From contig JAJFLP010000122.1 in NCBI GenBank assembly GCA_021772635.1, positions 1 to 64,000 on the forward strand: a stretch of 64,000 bases of DNA. Direction: 5' to 3'. This DNA is from Verrucomicrobiota bacterium. GTDB taxonomy: Bacteria; Verrucomicrobiota; Lentisphaeria; JABSQK01; JAJFLO01. Under the pieces are notes generated by a model. The model had not been told where the DNA came from and made no database searches. It saw only the letters and a list, made by a program, of their open reading frames with translations. Of this stretch, positions 37,917-47,821 are shown piece after piece. A program made the translations under genes and the position numbers. The first letter of the stretch is position 1. Every line of letters begins with the position of its first letter.

Positions 37917-37977
37917 GTAGGCATTCCTGCCTGCGTTCAAAAATCGCGTCATTAAGCACAGGCAGGAATGCCTATGT
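37917..37977. repeat. REPIN-like hairpin, GGCATTCCTGCC type
   Basis: GTAGGCATTCCTGCCTG pairs with CAGGCAGGAATGCCTA across 22 bases, and each arm self-folds. It has the same plan as the AGACATTCCTGTCT arms at 30664, with compensating base changes. A module with AACCCACTGGTGGGTT precedes it at 37840-37880 and recurs inverted at 47765-47810. Confidence 0.65.
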
Positions 37978-38302
37978 TACTCTGGCCGATCGCCCAATCA
38001 GAGTTTCCTTTTATATTAACAGAGTCAGCGTCACCGGCTCGGTCGACGCTCCTATGAATCATAGAAGATCGCCATAGAGTCCTACTAGATTTTTTGCAAA
38101 CACGTAGAATCATACTTAAAGATCGATTTCTCTCTGGTAGATGACTCCACTCTGGTTCCGCACAACCTGCGAATATTTTCCACATACATCTTCACATCTT
38201 CCGCGTCTATCAGCGCGCCGCCCCCCCCCCGAATGCAAGTGCCTCGTCAAGGCGACCCAAGTCCAGCCAAACGCCTCTGGCACCTCACATAGATCAGGCT
38301 AG

Positions 38303-38476
38303 CCTACATTATGCATAAACTTTCTATTGCGAATACGTATCTTGTTTCATCTAAAAGAGTTATGAAGAACGTTGGATCTCGAAATATTTCAATATTATTT
38401 CACCCCGACAACCTCCATACTCATTGGCCTAAAACAAGCTACGTATTCTCATGACGAAATTTGTGCATAATCTAGG
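38303..38476. mobile_element. 174-bp MITE-like element flanked by CTAG
   Basis: Ends CCTACATTATGCATAAA and its inverse (TTTGTGCATAATCTAGG; 15 of 17 match), flanked on both sides by CTAG. The 4-bp duplication and CCT ends resemble IS1380-type termini. It has no coding capacity. The left flank AGATCAGG-CTAG itself looks like the end of another such element. A ten-C run lies upstream at 38221. Confidence 0.75.
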
Positions 38477-38486
38477 CTAGTCATTG

Positions 38487-38613
38487 TATACCGAACGCCT
38501 TCGAGTTTTCTCCCAGGCGTTCTGCTGGCCAGCAGAACGCCTGTTAAAATATCGTTCGATATCTCTTGCGTGGTTAGTTCGAAGTCATCCAAAAATTGTA
38601 CTGCGTGCAGTAG
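38487..38613 (-). repeat. MPR copy with CTGCTGGCCAGCAG hairpin
   Basis: From TATACCGAACGCCTTCGAG to TACTGCGTGCAGTA. Here the right end does not face a gene start. A solo stem AGACTGCAAGTAGTC follows at about 38645. Confidence 0.75.
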
Positions 38614-38769
38614 ACAAGAAGGTTATATGTAAAATCAGATAATAGACTGCAAGTAGTCGAACATAAGGAGCCCGATAAGGTTGCCAAAGGAAATTGAGTG
38701 GTTCTGAAATTTTTCGAGGAATATGGATTTGTATCAAAGCCAATGGGGACTACGCTAATCGCCTACACC

Positions 38770-38945
38770 AATTTGATAGGTGTAAGTAGAGGAATCCGGT
38801 GAGAATCCGGAATGGTCGCGCCACTGTGTGCGGGAACGAAAACCATAAGAGACCACTGTTAGATTCTTGGCATATCTGGAATCGAACGGGAAGGTGTGGT
38901 GAGTAGGTTGCCCGCGAGTCAGGATACTCTTCATACAAGTATTTT
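38770..38945 (+). promoter_or_regulatory. Cobalamin riboswitch
   Basis: The conserved B12-aptamer blocks occur in order: GGAATCCGGTGAGAATCCGG (38790), GGTCGCGCCACTGTG (38815), ACCACTGTTAGATTC (38852), GGGAAGGTG (38888) and the B12 box CCCGCGAGTCAGGATACT (38911). It lies in the leader of a BtuB-like receptor. Adenosyl- or methylcobalamin binding should reduce expression, probably through the terminator at 39138. Confidence 0.95.
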
Positions 38946-39137
38946 CGCGATAGAAATGCTTGGCTTAGTATTGATCGCAGTACATGGGTAGTGCTTCACA
39001 TACGGTTGATGACTCGCGAATGTTCGTTGTTTTTCGGACCGAGTCTGAATTCGGTTCGAATCGATAGCGGCGAAATGAGTATTGTGTGTCAGTCGCCGAG
39101 GTGAAGTTCTATTTGTTTACTCCCAGGTCCAGTTTTT

Positions 39138-39173
39138 AAGCCGGTGTTTTTACGCAAAACATCGGCTTTTTTT
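39138..39173 (+). terminator. Rho-independent terminator of the B12 leader
   Basis: AAGCCGGTGTTTT, loop TACGC, AAAACATCGGCTT, then a run of seven T. The stem has one G-U pair. It ends 14 bp before the receptor start, between aptamer and gene, so it is the likely expression platform. Confidence 0.85.
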
Positions 39174-39187
39174 ATGGGAGATTAACA

Positions 39188-41038
39188 ATGTTATTCAAAA
39201 AACGATCACTACTCATCACCGTTGCAATGTTAACAGTATTCGGTACCCCTAATCTGATCGGTAGCGAGTCGAAGAGCGTCGGCGCCGTGTATGAATTCGA
39301 CGAGATCACGATTACCGCGAATTTGACAGAAACGGAGCGGCGTAACGCGGGGACCGCGTTGACAATTATTACCGCCGCCGAAATAGAAAAGCGGAATGTT
39401 CGCGATGTTTCGGATCTTTTACGAACGGTACCAGGTATCCAGGTTACGGCGAACGGTGGTCGCGGGCAAACCAGCAATGTGAGTATAAGGGGCGGTAATA
39501 CGAGTCATACACTCGTTCTAATCGACGGTGTCCGGGCAAATTCTAATACGGTCGGGAGTTACGATTTTTCCGGGATCCAAGTGGATAACATAGAACGGAT
39601 CGAAATTCTGCGGGGGCCTCAAAGTTCACTATACGGTTCGGAAGCAATTGGCGGTGTAATCAGTATTTTTACCAGTAAAGGCGCTGAGGGCTTTAAGGTC
39701 CGTGGTGTTGTCGAAGCGGGTACGGACCAATCCGCCCATGTTTCGGTATCAACTGCCGGTGGCGGCGAGATTGGAGATTTCAGCATTAGCCTGGGTCACG
39801 ATGAGGCGGATCAAATATTTGCCGCTCGCGAAACGGACAATCACGAGACCGATCCGTTCCGCAATAGCAGTGTTTCTGGGCGGTTCGGATTGAACTTACC
39901 ACACGAATTACGACTGGACGTGACCGGTAGATATCTAAACGGAGAATCCGAGTTCGACGGGTTTATGTTCGGGGTCGGCGCGGTTGATGGAGAGAATACG
40001 CGTAACATTGAAGAGTATCAGCTTACTGCCAAAGCTGAAATGCCGTTAACCGACCGAATTAAGCAAACTGCCGGCATAGGCTACCATGACAATAGCGTCG
40101 ATGGCGTCGATACCGGCTTTAAGTTCGAGTTTCTTGTCGATACTCTCGAGTTTTGGTCGCAGTCGGACATCGTTATAACGGATAGCGCCCTGTTGTCCCT
40201 CGGTTATAAACGGCGCGATGAGAACGGTGAGAATAAGAATACATTCAGCGACGGGACAAATACCGACGCCTTCTACGGTCAACTGCAAATCCAAGCCTAC
40301 GACAGCGTTTCTGTTGCTGTAGGGATTCGTAACGACAACCACTCGGAGTTCGGTGGTGAGACGACCTATCGTGCTTCGGGGGCGTGGCAAATCGAAGATA
40401 CCGGACTGCGTTTACACGGAAGTTGGGGAACTGGATTTCGGGCGCCGTCATTCAACGAGTTGTTCTTTCCCGGATTCGGCAATCCAAACCTGGACGCGGA
40501 GGAGAGTACAGGCTACGACATCGGGATTGAGTGGACTTCTTCAATCCCCGGCGTATCGATTGATATCACGTATTTCAATAATAAATTTGACGATCTTATC
40601 AGCTTTGATTCGAGCATTTCACTCGCGAACAATATCAGCGAAGCCAGTGCGGAAGGAGTTGAGGCCAGAATCGAAGCGCAGATTACGAAGTCAATGTTAC
40701 TTGGAGCTTCGTATACTTTTACTGATTCGGAGAATAAGGACACCGGGAAGATGCTTCCCCGACGCGCGCAACACCGCGTCACGGGGTTTCTGGATTTATC
40801 GATCACCGACCGCTTAAGCGCTTACATTTCGGTGGAGGCATCGGATAACACCATTGATACTGATCGAACTCAGATCGATGACTTTATTAACGTTAACGCG
40901 TCGGCGGAATACGTTGTGAACGAGTCTATCAAAACGTATGTTAAGATACAGAATATATTCGACGAGGATTACGAAGAAGTAAACCTGTTCGAGATCCCGG
41001 GATTTACTGCGTTCATCGGGGTTAAGATCGGACTATAG
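39188..41038 (+). CDS. btuB: BtuB-like TonB-dependent cobalamin receptor
   Basis: A 616-residue receptor, the size of BtuB. The signal peptide is MLFKKRSLLITVAMLTVFG and onward. The TonB box region is EFDEITITAN. The plug shows DVSDLLRTVPGIQVTANGG, SNVSIRGGNTSHTLVLIDGV and IEILRGPQSSLYGSEAIGG, all close to the vitamin B12 receptor pattern. The barrel ends GFTAFIGVKIGL. The cobalamin riboswitch and terminator in its leader support cobalamin or a related corrinoid as the ligand. GGGAG 8 bp before the ATG is the ribosome site. No BtuCDF transporter genes follow. Confidence 0.93.
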   Translation: MLFKKRSLLITVAMLTVFGTPNLIGSESKSVGAVYEFDEITITANLTETERRNAGTALTIITAAEIEKRNVRDVSDLLRTVPGIQVTANGGRGQTSNVSIRGGNTSHTLVLIDGVRANSNTVGSYDFSGIQVDNIERIEILRGPQSSLYGSEAIGGVISIFTSKGAEGFKVRGVVEAGTDQSAHVSVSTAGGGEIGDFSISLGHDEADQIFAARETDNHETDPFRNSSVSGRFGLNLPHELRLDVTGRYLNGESEFDGFMFGVGAVDGENTRNIEEYQLTAKAEMPLTDRIKQTAGIGYHDNSVDGVDTGFKFEFLVDTLEFWSQSDIVITDSALLSLGYKRRDENGENKNTFSDGTNTDAFYGQLQIQAYDSVSVAVGIRNDNHSEFGGETTYRASGAWQIEDTGLRLHGSWGTGFRAPSFNELFFPGFGNPNLDAEESTGYDIGIEWTSSIPGVSIDITYFNNKFDDLISFDSSISLANNISEASAEGVEARIEAQITKSMLLGASYTFTDSENKDTGKMLPRRAQHRVTGFLDLSITDRLSAYISVEASDNTIDTDRTQIDDFINVNASAEYVVNESIKTYVKIQNIFDEDYEEVNLFEIPGFTAFIGVKIGL

Positions 41039-41054
41039 GGGTGCAAGCACCCGG
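41039..41054 (+). terminator. Hairpin after the btuB-like gene
   Basis: GGGTGCAAGCACCC starts within two bases of the stop codon. It has no T-run, so termination is only possible, not shown. Confidence 0.35.
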
Positions 41055-41146
41055 ATCTTCTAATAGCGCAGAGTGCAGCCCCAAGCGGCCGATTTTTGAA
41101 CTTAGGCTATATGCAGTCGTGATCGTTCAAGGTCGGAGCCGCGGTC

Positions 41147-41275
41147 GATACTGCAAGCAGTAAAATTTTCGGACGACTTCAAACCAAGTACGTAAGAGAT
41201 ATCGAACAATTTTCTTAACCGGCATTCTGCTGGCCAGCAGAATGCCTGGTCGAACAAGCGGGGGCTAACGGTATA
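41147..41275 (+). repeat. MPR copy abutting hslO
   Basis: Stem TACTGCAAGCAGTA, core GGACGACTTCAAACC, hairpin CTGCTGGCCAGCAG, right end CTAACGGTATAG. Only 7 bp separate it from the hslO ATG, so the hslO leader is made of the repeat. Confidence 0.8.
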
Positions 41276-41282
41276 GGGCATA

Positions 41283-42167
41283 ATGGACGATTATTTGTAC
41301 AGAGGGGTATTTTCGGATCAGAAGATTCGGTTTAGTTATGCGCTGACGACGGACGTGGTTAATAGGGCTGTGCTGGCGCACGGTTGCGATCCGGTCTCGG
41401 CGCATATTCTTGGACGCGCTTTAACAAGTGCCGTTTTGATTTCACCGCTACTGACCGACGACGAACGTTTCACACTACGCTGGAATTATTCCGGAGTCGT
41501 TAAGTCCATCGTTATCGACGTTGGAGCAAAGGCGGATGTACGCGGTTTCATCGCCCCGAATACCGTGGACGATGGTGCAACGGCCGAAACCGAATTATAC
41601 GGAGACGATGGCAAAGTAATTTTGATCAAATCGTCTTCTGAGAAGGTACTTTCGACGGGTGTGACCGAAGCGCAACTAATGGATGTCGTCGAAGACCTTA
41701 CGATGTTTTTTGCGATCAGTGATCAGATCGAGACTGCGATTCTCGCTCTGATCGGATTTAGCAGTAATCCGGAGTGCCCCGTCGCCGTATGTCAGGGAAT
41801 AATGATACAAGCGATGCCGGACTGTGATTTGACTGAATTCGATGAATTTCGAAATCGACTCAGCGGCGAGGAACTCAGGAGATTGGTCGGCGCGCAACCG
41901 GAGATCGATAATTATTTCGAACGCGTCCTGAGCGAATTATCCGGAGTTAAAGGGGTTGTCCCAAGGGCGGAGTCGTGTCCGGCACCCACGTTTCTGTGTA
42001 ATTGTAATCGCGATAAGATACTCGATATAACGGGCACTCTCGCGGACAGCGATATTGAAGAATTAGCGAATACTGGCGAGAAATTGACCGTAAAATGCCA
42101 GTTCTGTAGTCGAGACTATCGACTCACTGCGGCCGAAATAAGTACACAACGCAAGAGATGCAATTAA
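41283..42167 (+). CDS. hslO: Hsp33 redox-regulated chaperone
   Basis: A 294-residue cytoplasmic holdase that is switched on by oxidation. The N-terminal body begins YRGVFSDQKIRFSYALTTDV and includes GHALTS-like GRALTSAVLISPLL. The C-terminal redox switch has four zinc-binding cysteines as CNC (FLCNCNRDK) and CxxC (CQFC) near residues 239 and 275. Complete length for the family. The pyrophosphatase gene begins 12 bp after its stop, indicating an operon. Confidence 0.95.
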   Translation: MDDYLYRGVFSDQKIRFSYALTTDVVNRAVLAHGCDPVSAHILGRALTSAVLISPLLTDDERFTLRWNYSGVVKSIVIDVGAKADVRGFIAPNTVDDGATAETELYGDDGKVILIKSSSEKVLSTGVTEAQLMDVVEDLTMFFAISDQIETAILALIGFSSNPECPVAVCQGIMIQAMPDCDLTEFDEFRNRLSGEELRRLVGAQPEIDNYFERVLSELSGVKGVVPRAESCPAPTFLCNCNRDKILDITGTLADSDIEELANTGEKLTVKCQFCSRDYRLTAAEISTQRKRCN

Positions 42168-42179
42168 GTAGGAAATGAG

Positions 42180-42815
42180 GTGAATATTCCATCAGCATTT
42201 AATCGTTGGCGCCCGCATCCGTGGCACGGATTAGCCGTTGGTCCAGAGCCGCCGAGGCTGGTTCATGCGTATATCGAGATAACACCTTTCGACCTGATTA
42301 AGTACGAAGTAGACAAAACAACCGGGTACTTAAGGGTTGACCGTCCGCAGCGAACTTCTTCGCAACCGCCGGCATTATATGGATTCATTCCACGTACCTA
42401 TTGCGGAAATAGGGTGAAATCTCTTTCAGAAAAGGCTGAACGGGGTGACGGTGATCCGCTTGATATCTGCGTCGTCAGTGAACGTCCGATTAACCGTTCA
42501 GAGGTTATTCTAAATACCCGAGTTCTGGGCGGACTTCGAATGATCGATCATGGCGAGGCAGATGATAAAATCATCGGGGTTCTGGCGAATGACTTATTCT
42601 GGTCGAAGGCAAAAGAATTATCCGACCTTCCTGAAGTGTTGATTGAACGAATTCATCATTATTTCAGTACTTATAAGCTTGTCCCGGGTGAGGAGTCGAA
42701 AACCTATATTCAATGTGTCTACGGGTACGCGGACGCGCTGAAGGTTGTGGAAGCGTCCATGGCCGATTACGAGGATGAATTCGGGAACGGTAGTGATCAG
42801 GGTAGCCTAAACTGA
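42180..42815 (+). CDS. ppa: Inorganic pyrophosphatase (family I-like)
   Basis: A 211-residue soluble enzyme hydrolysing pyrophosphate and so pulling biosynthetic reactions forward. The family core is visible: [30 protein letters not shown] and the metal-binding aspartates in [11 protein letters not shown], with [12 protein letters not shown] following. It is slightly longer than E. coli Ppa (176) because of extra residues at the ends. The start is a GTG at 42180, as no ATG lies near; AGGAA upstream is the ribosome site. Co-transcribed with hslO. Confidence 0.92.
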   Translation: MNIPSAFNRWRPHPWHGLAVGPEPPRLVHAYIEITPFDLIKYEVDKTTGYLRVDRPQRTSSQPPALYGFIPRTYCGNRVKSLSEKAERGDGDPLDICVVSERPINRSEVILNTRVLGGLRMIDHGEADDKIIGVLANDLFWSKAKELSDLPEVLIERIHHYFSTYKLVPGEESKTYIQCVYGYADALKVVEASMADYEDEFGNGSDQGSLN

Positions 42816-42916
42816 TTCGGAACGATAAAGAGAAGACAGGCGGACTTTTCCCCGCTACCAACTGAATAGCCGGTTAAATGCTGTACAGCTCCGTGTTCGC
42901 CGGGATCGTCAAGGTC

Positions 42917-43261
<345 letters not shown>

Positions 43262-43541
43262 TCAAGTCCCTTGATAAATTTTCGATTTTCGATTGGAGAT
43301 TGTCACTTCGTTGCCACCTCGTGGTGGCCCGTCTCGCTCTGCTCGGCTGTCGATTTTGTTCTGTCGGAAGATTCTTCTCAATAACATTGGGTAGAGTTGT
43401 ATGATTGCAAAGGCGTTGTTGTAGAGCGTCCAGCGCGCGTACGTTAATGAGCGTTCCCCACAAGATATATAATTTAACGTTTCGGATGATATTGACAATC
43501 GCTTTAGCAGTGGAGACGCGAGTATTAAGCGAAGTGAGAAA

Positions 43542-44645
43542 ATGAACGACTTAGACAAGAAACAAGATGCAGCATGGGTTCGGCGGTTACTGGAATGGTA
43601 CGATACGAATAAACGTATACTGCCGTGGCGGTCGTCGCCGACGCCGTATTTCGTTTGGATCAGTGAAATAATGCTGCAACAGACGCAAGTTGATACCGTT
43701 ATCCCGTACTTCGAAAGATTTGTTCAAAGGTTCCCGACGGTTTCGGAACTTTCTGGAACGGATATTGAAGACGTTCTGAAGGTATGGCAGGGGCTCGGCT
43801 ACTATGCTCGTGCCCGAAACCTGCACAAAGCAGCCGGAGTAATCAGCGACAATCACAACGGAATTTTCCCGGAATCGGCTGTTGAACTTCAAAAGCTTCC
43901 CGGAATCGGAGAGTATACGGCCGGCGCGGTGGCGAGCATCGCGTTTGGTGAAGCGGTTCCAGCCGTAGATGGGAACTGCCTTCGTGTATTCGCGCGTTTT
44001 TGGGGGATCTCGGACGTAATAGACGAGCCGAAAACGAAAGAATGCATACGTTCTCGTCTTGCCGGCTATGTTTCTGAAGGCAATCCGTCGGGATTCAATC
44101 AGGGAATCATGGAGCTCGGTGCGCTTGTTTGTCGCCCGACTAACCCCGACTGCGGTCAATGTCCGATTAAATCTGGTTGCATGGCATACGAGAAGTCTTT
44201 GACCGCGGTTTTGCCAGTACGGAAGCCGAAATCGTCTGTCCCGCACCGCACCCTCTTTGCCGCGGTGGTGTGGCGTGATGATAAAGTTTTCGTGATGAGA
44301 CGAGAGTACGATGAAATGCTTGGTGGTCTTTGGCGGTTCCCCAACGTCACGGTTAAACCGGGAGACGAAACGTCAGAAAGTTTGGGGAAGATAGTGGAAG
44401 AACAGATAAGTTTTCGCGCCCGTATAACCGGTAAGTACGGCCAGATTAATCACGCGTATACGCATTTTAAAGTATCGATTACAGTGTTTCGGTGCGAGTT
44501 CAACGAGGGCACGGCGATTAGTTCGGAACTGCGCGAGACGCTGGTTAATGTCGCCTGGATCAGTCTCGAAGACGTCGAAGAATATCCCTTTGACAAGGCC
44601 TCGCTGAAAATCATTGATTTGATTCGAAGTGTCGACTTTTCGTGA
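43542..44645 (+). CDS. mutY: A/G-specific adenine DNA glycosylase
   Basis: This enzyme removes adenine mispaired with 8-oxoguanine. Catalytic Glu42 lies in SEIMLQQTQVDT, with the helix-hairpin-helix LPGIGEYTAGAVASIAFG and the catalytic Asp in AVDGNCLRV. Four iron-sulfur cysteines occur around CRPTNPDCGQCPIKSGC. The C-terminal NUDIX-like domain (about 225-360) recognises 8-oxoG. At 367 residues it is complete. Downstream (44731-44789) is a degenerate REPIN with GGAGTTCAAGCTTTAGCTTG. Confidence 0.96.
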   Translation: MNDLDKKQDAAWVRRLLEWYDTNKRILPWRSSPTPYFVWISEIMLQQTQVDTVIPYFERFVQRFPTVSELSGTDIEDVLKVWQGLGYYARARNLHKAAGVISDNHNGIFPESAVELQKLPGIGEYTAGAVASIAFGEAVPAVDGNCLRVFARFWGISDVIDEPKTKECIRSRLAGYVSEGNPSGFNQGIMELGALVCRPTNPDCGQCPIKSGCMAYEKSLTAVLPVRKPKSSVPHRTLFAAVVWRDDKVFVMRREYDEMLGGLWRFPNVTVKPGDETSESLGKIVEEQISFRARITGKYGQINHAYTHFKVSITVFRCEFNEGTAISSELRETLVNVAWISLEDVEEYPFDKASLKIIDLIRSVDFS

Positions 44646-44730
44646 ATGATGCGAGCGTCGGTCCTTCTTGAAACTCGAATATTCTTGAGGCAGGTCATCT
44701 TTTTGATTTCGGATCGGCGAGGCGGTCTTT

Positions 44731-44789
44731 GGAGTTCAAGCTTTAGCTTGTGAGTCGCTCTTGCGGCACGTTACAGATTGAACTCCAAA
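44731..44789. repeat. Degenerate REPIN-like hairpin after mutY
   Basis: GGAGTTCAAGCTTTAGCTTG at the left and TGAACTCCAAAA at the right. The inner palindrome CAAGCT-TT-AGCTTG corresponds to CACGCT-TC-AGCGTG in the elements at 16070 and 30390, with paired changes. Confidence 0.55.
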
Positions 44790-44932
44790 ATCCGCATAAC
44801 CCAAGTATCGTAATTTGATTAAGGAACCGTTTCGAGTCGTAGTTTCAGGACCGCAAACTCCTGATTAAAGCCCGGTGGAACGGAGGAGTTTCTTTTTATC
44901 TCGGCCCCGTAACTTCCGCTTTCGTATATCGT

Positions 44933-47710
44933 CTACTCTGTCGTCGACAGTTCCGCGAGGATCTCTCCCATTCGAGTATCTTCAGGGAATTCTTCGGTGT
45001 AGGCGGTTGTCTTTTCGACCAGAAACGGGACGAATGGGACAGGGACAAAGCAGTTTTTCAGGTTTTCGTATTCTTCATAAAGCCGCGTCAAGTACCAGGA
45101 TCTCTTTTCTTTCGTGTCGGCCCCTTCGTAATAACTTTCAAGATTACCGAGATAATACTTTCTCGCCCATGGGTCTTCGATATACCACAGTCCTTTGTGC
45201 ATGACTTCCAGTATCCGGACTCGCTTGGTAATCGGAGTTTGTACCTGGAAATTTCGGAAGTACGAGAAGAAGGCGTCCGGGGAAGATGTCGGCAAGGCAT
45301 GCAGGAACGGGTAGGCTGTTACTTTTCGTGGCAGCAAACGTTGATCTATTAAATCCGGAATGATTGCCGGTGTACGATAAAACAGGTGTATCGGCGCTTC
45401 GTATTCGATAAACGGTGCCTCATCACTATTCTCCACGGGCGCTCGGGTTTGCAGCATCTGGTCTACGACGTCAGTGTCTGCCATATGACGGAGTAGTACC
45501 TCCTCGAAATTCTGTATTCTCGAATTTGCGATCGCGATTTTAAGTTGGTCGAATACTCTGCGACCTTCAGCAAGGTCGATTTGACGTTCGCTTTTATAGC
45601 ACGTGATTATCAGATCTTTTTGGCCGGAATACCAAATGTCCAAGTCCGGGAATACTTTTCTTAGGGAGTACAAGACTGACAAAACGATCGAGTCAGACGT
45701 CTCATAGGTTTGCAGCCATTGAGTAAAGGTCCCGTCGTCGTTCAATGACTCAACAACCTGTTGATAGTACTCGACTGAGAATAAATTTCCGATTCCGGCG
45801 ATCCACGGATTGGACGGTTCGCTGATGATTACGTCGTACTTATCGTCCGCAAGGTTCAGAAACGTCTTGGCATCTTCCACATGGATCGCGATCTTTGGAT
45901 TCGATGCAAGGTCATGGTTAACTTCGGAGAAATACGGTAGCGCCGTGATCACGTCCTCGGAAATCTCGACTACATCGACGGATTGCACTGAATCCGGCAG
46001 TGAACTCACGTGCGCTGTCGTCCCCGTTCCCATCCCGATAACCAGTGTTCGTTTACCTCCCGGTGCGACTAAATTTGGAATTAATCCAAGTAAAGTCTGA
46101 GTAATCAAATCCCCATGAATACTCGTGCTTGCGTCGGCTTTGCCGTTAATAAAGAGGGCGCGGTTTCCCGAATCCTCCTCGGTCACAGCGATCGTGGAAG
46201 TTACTCCTTCGTTATAAAACAGGATCTTATACTCACTTGAGAAATGCTCAACGTAATCCGTGAACGAGTCGTATGTCTGCTGATTACGGTGTCGAAATTC
46301 CGATGACAAGAAGACGTAAGGATTAAAATCTGGAACCCGCACGAACGTAATTATGAATAGTATCAATAATCCGCCCGCAAGCCCGTATTTCGTCGCGCGT
46401 CGCGCATCCCATATCGCGAATAAGAGTAAAATGATGACAGCATTAATTCCCAATCCGATGAAAATCGTGTTCAGTGTTCCGATTGCCGGGATTAGAAATA
46501 ATCCGGTGGACAGTGCTGCGAGAATAGTCCCGAACGTGTTAAAGGCGAAAAGAGTCCCGATTTTCTCTCCGACGCAGTCTAATTTGGACATCACGCCAGC
46601 GCCTAACATCGGCAGTATCATTCCGGAAAACAAACTTGCTGGGAACATGACCACGGCGCACAATGCCGCCTGCAGTAAGAAAAAGACTGGATAGGTTTGC
46701 GACGAATGGGTTAAAGAATTGGATAATATATGAAAGATATACGGCAGCCGGTTATAAATCGGCAAGGTTGCAATGATTGTGACGATTAGCAGGATTTCCA
46801 GAATAATAACACTGAAAGTGATGTCCTTGACTCGATCGATAAAGTACGAGACGATTAGGCTACCAACTGCGATTCCGAGAATGAATACGGCGAGCATCAG
46901 GGAAAAGGAGTAGGTCGATGACCCCAGTACGTTAGATAAGATGCGAATCCACGCAATCTCGTAGAGCATTGCGGCGAGGCCCGACAGAAACGCGACTCGC
47001 ATTAGGCATCTTGTTTCGTCAATCGAGAAAAATCGCCGGCCTGGCGTTTCCGTATCTACTACTGTCGGCTTCGCTACTGAATCGTCTTTGATCCGGTCTT
47101 TTAACGCGTAGACGACAAGGCCGATAAGGATATTTATTGCCGCAGCCGCGTATAAGGACGGTTGCAGGCCGAATAAACGAATTAAATAGAATCCTGCGAG
47201 TATGCACCCGATCACAGCGCCGAGGGCGTTTATGAAATAAAGTCTGGAAAGGTTACGTCCCGAGTAAGATGGGTGCCGGATGATATACTTCGATATTACC
47301 GGTAAGGTTCCTCCCATCAGGACCGCCGGGCCCGACATGATCAGGAAGGAAATAACGAATTTAGTGATGAGTACGGTGGTAAAATTCGTGTCATTCGTTA
47401 TCACACGAACGAATGCTGATTCGCCGAGTTTCATCAAGAACGGGAATGCGAGCGCATACACGCCAATTCCTGCTTCGATCAATGCATATAAACGCAATTG
47501 GCAGTTCGTTTTCTCCGCATACCGCCCGAAAATTCGACTCCCGACGCCGAGCCCGAGCATGAACGTGGAAAGTACGATCGCCTGCGAATACGCGCCGGCG
47601 CCCAGAAAATGCGCCATATACTTTTCCCAAATTACTTCATATACCAGGGCCGTTATGCCTGAGAGCAGAAACATAGCGAATAGCAGGCAATCGAAGTGGG
47701 ATTTTTTCAT
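44933..47710 (-). CDS. Membrane-fused spermidine-synthase-like protein
   Basis: Start set at 47710 (MKKSHFDCLLFAMFLLSGIT) rather than 22 codons upstream, because the transmembrane region begins here. About 925 residues. Residues 1-440 hold a dozen or more membrane helices of the fused MFS/spermidine synthase type. A class I methyltransferase-like fold follows, with GMGTGTTAHV and VIISEPSNPWIAGIGNLFSVEYY. A long soluble C-terminus adds about 200 residues. These fusions are common in deltaproteobacteria and the PVC group; polyamine synthesis is unproven for them. It lies next to the amidase on the same strand. Confidence 0.85.
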   Translation of the reverse strand: MKKSHFDCLLFAMFLLSGITALVYEVIWEKYMAHFLGAGAYSQAIVLSTFMLGLGVGSRIFGRYAEKTNCQLRLYALIEAGIGVYALAFPFLMKLGESAFVRVITNDTNFTTVLITKFVISFLIMSGPAVLMGGTLPVISKYIIRHPSYSGRNLSRLYFINALGAVIGCILAGFYLIRLFGLQPSLYAAAAINILIGLVVYALKDRIKDDSVAKPTVVDTETPGRRFFSIDETRCLMRVAFLSGLAAMLYEIAWIRILSNVLGSSTYSFSLMLAVFILGIAVGSLIVSYFIDRVKDITFSVIILEILLIVTIIATLPIYNRLPYIFHILSNSLTHSSQTYPVFFLLQAALCAVVMFPASLFSGMILPMLGAGVMSKLDCVGEKIGTLFAFNTFGTILAALSTGLFLIPAIGTLNTIFIGLGINAVIILLLFAIWDARRATKYGLAGGLLILFIITFVRVPDFNPYVFLSSEFRHRNQQTYDSFTDYVEHFSSEYKILFYNEGVTSTIAVTEEDSGNRALFINGKADASTSIHGDLITQTLLGLIPNLVAPGGKRTLVIGMGTGTTAHVSSLPDSVQSVDVVEISEDVITALPYFSEVNHDLASNPKIAIHVEDAKTFLNLADDKYDVIISEPSNPWIAGIGNLFSVEYYQQVVESLNDDGTFTQWLQTYETSDSIVLSVLYSLRKVFPDLDIWYSGQKDLIITCYKSERQIDLAEGRRVFDQLKIAIANSRIQNFEEVLLRHMADTDVVDQMLQTRAPVENSDEAPFIEYEAPIHLFYRTPAIIPDLIDQRLLPRKVTAYPFLHALPTSSPDAFFSYFRNFQVQTPITKRVRILEVMHKGLWYIEDPWARKYYLGNLESYYEGADTKEKRSWYLTRLYEEYENLKNCFVPVPFVPFLVEKTTAYTEEFPEDTRMGEILAELSTTE

Positions 47711-47821
47711 AGGTTGTTGGATGGTCTGAGTGGTGAAATGTCGGGGTGTTGGATACCTGATTACCGAGGAGCCCACCAGTGGGTTTCCTTTTTAACCCAC
47801 ATTTTGCAATCTAACACTGCA

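Noticed and set aside
38000-38300. Ten-C run at 38221 as a contingency locus
   Set aside because: It lies in a gene-free stretch far from any start codon, so phase variation of a gene is not supported.
43587-44246. 219-codon open frame on the minus strand
   Set aside because: Antisense to mutY, whose catalytic and iron-sulfur motifs are clear; Arg-rich composition is typical of a shadow frame.
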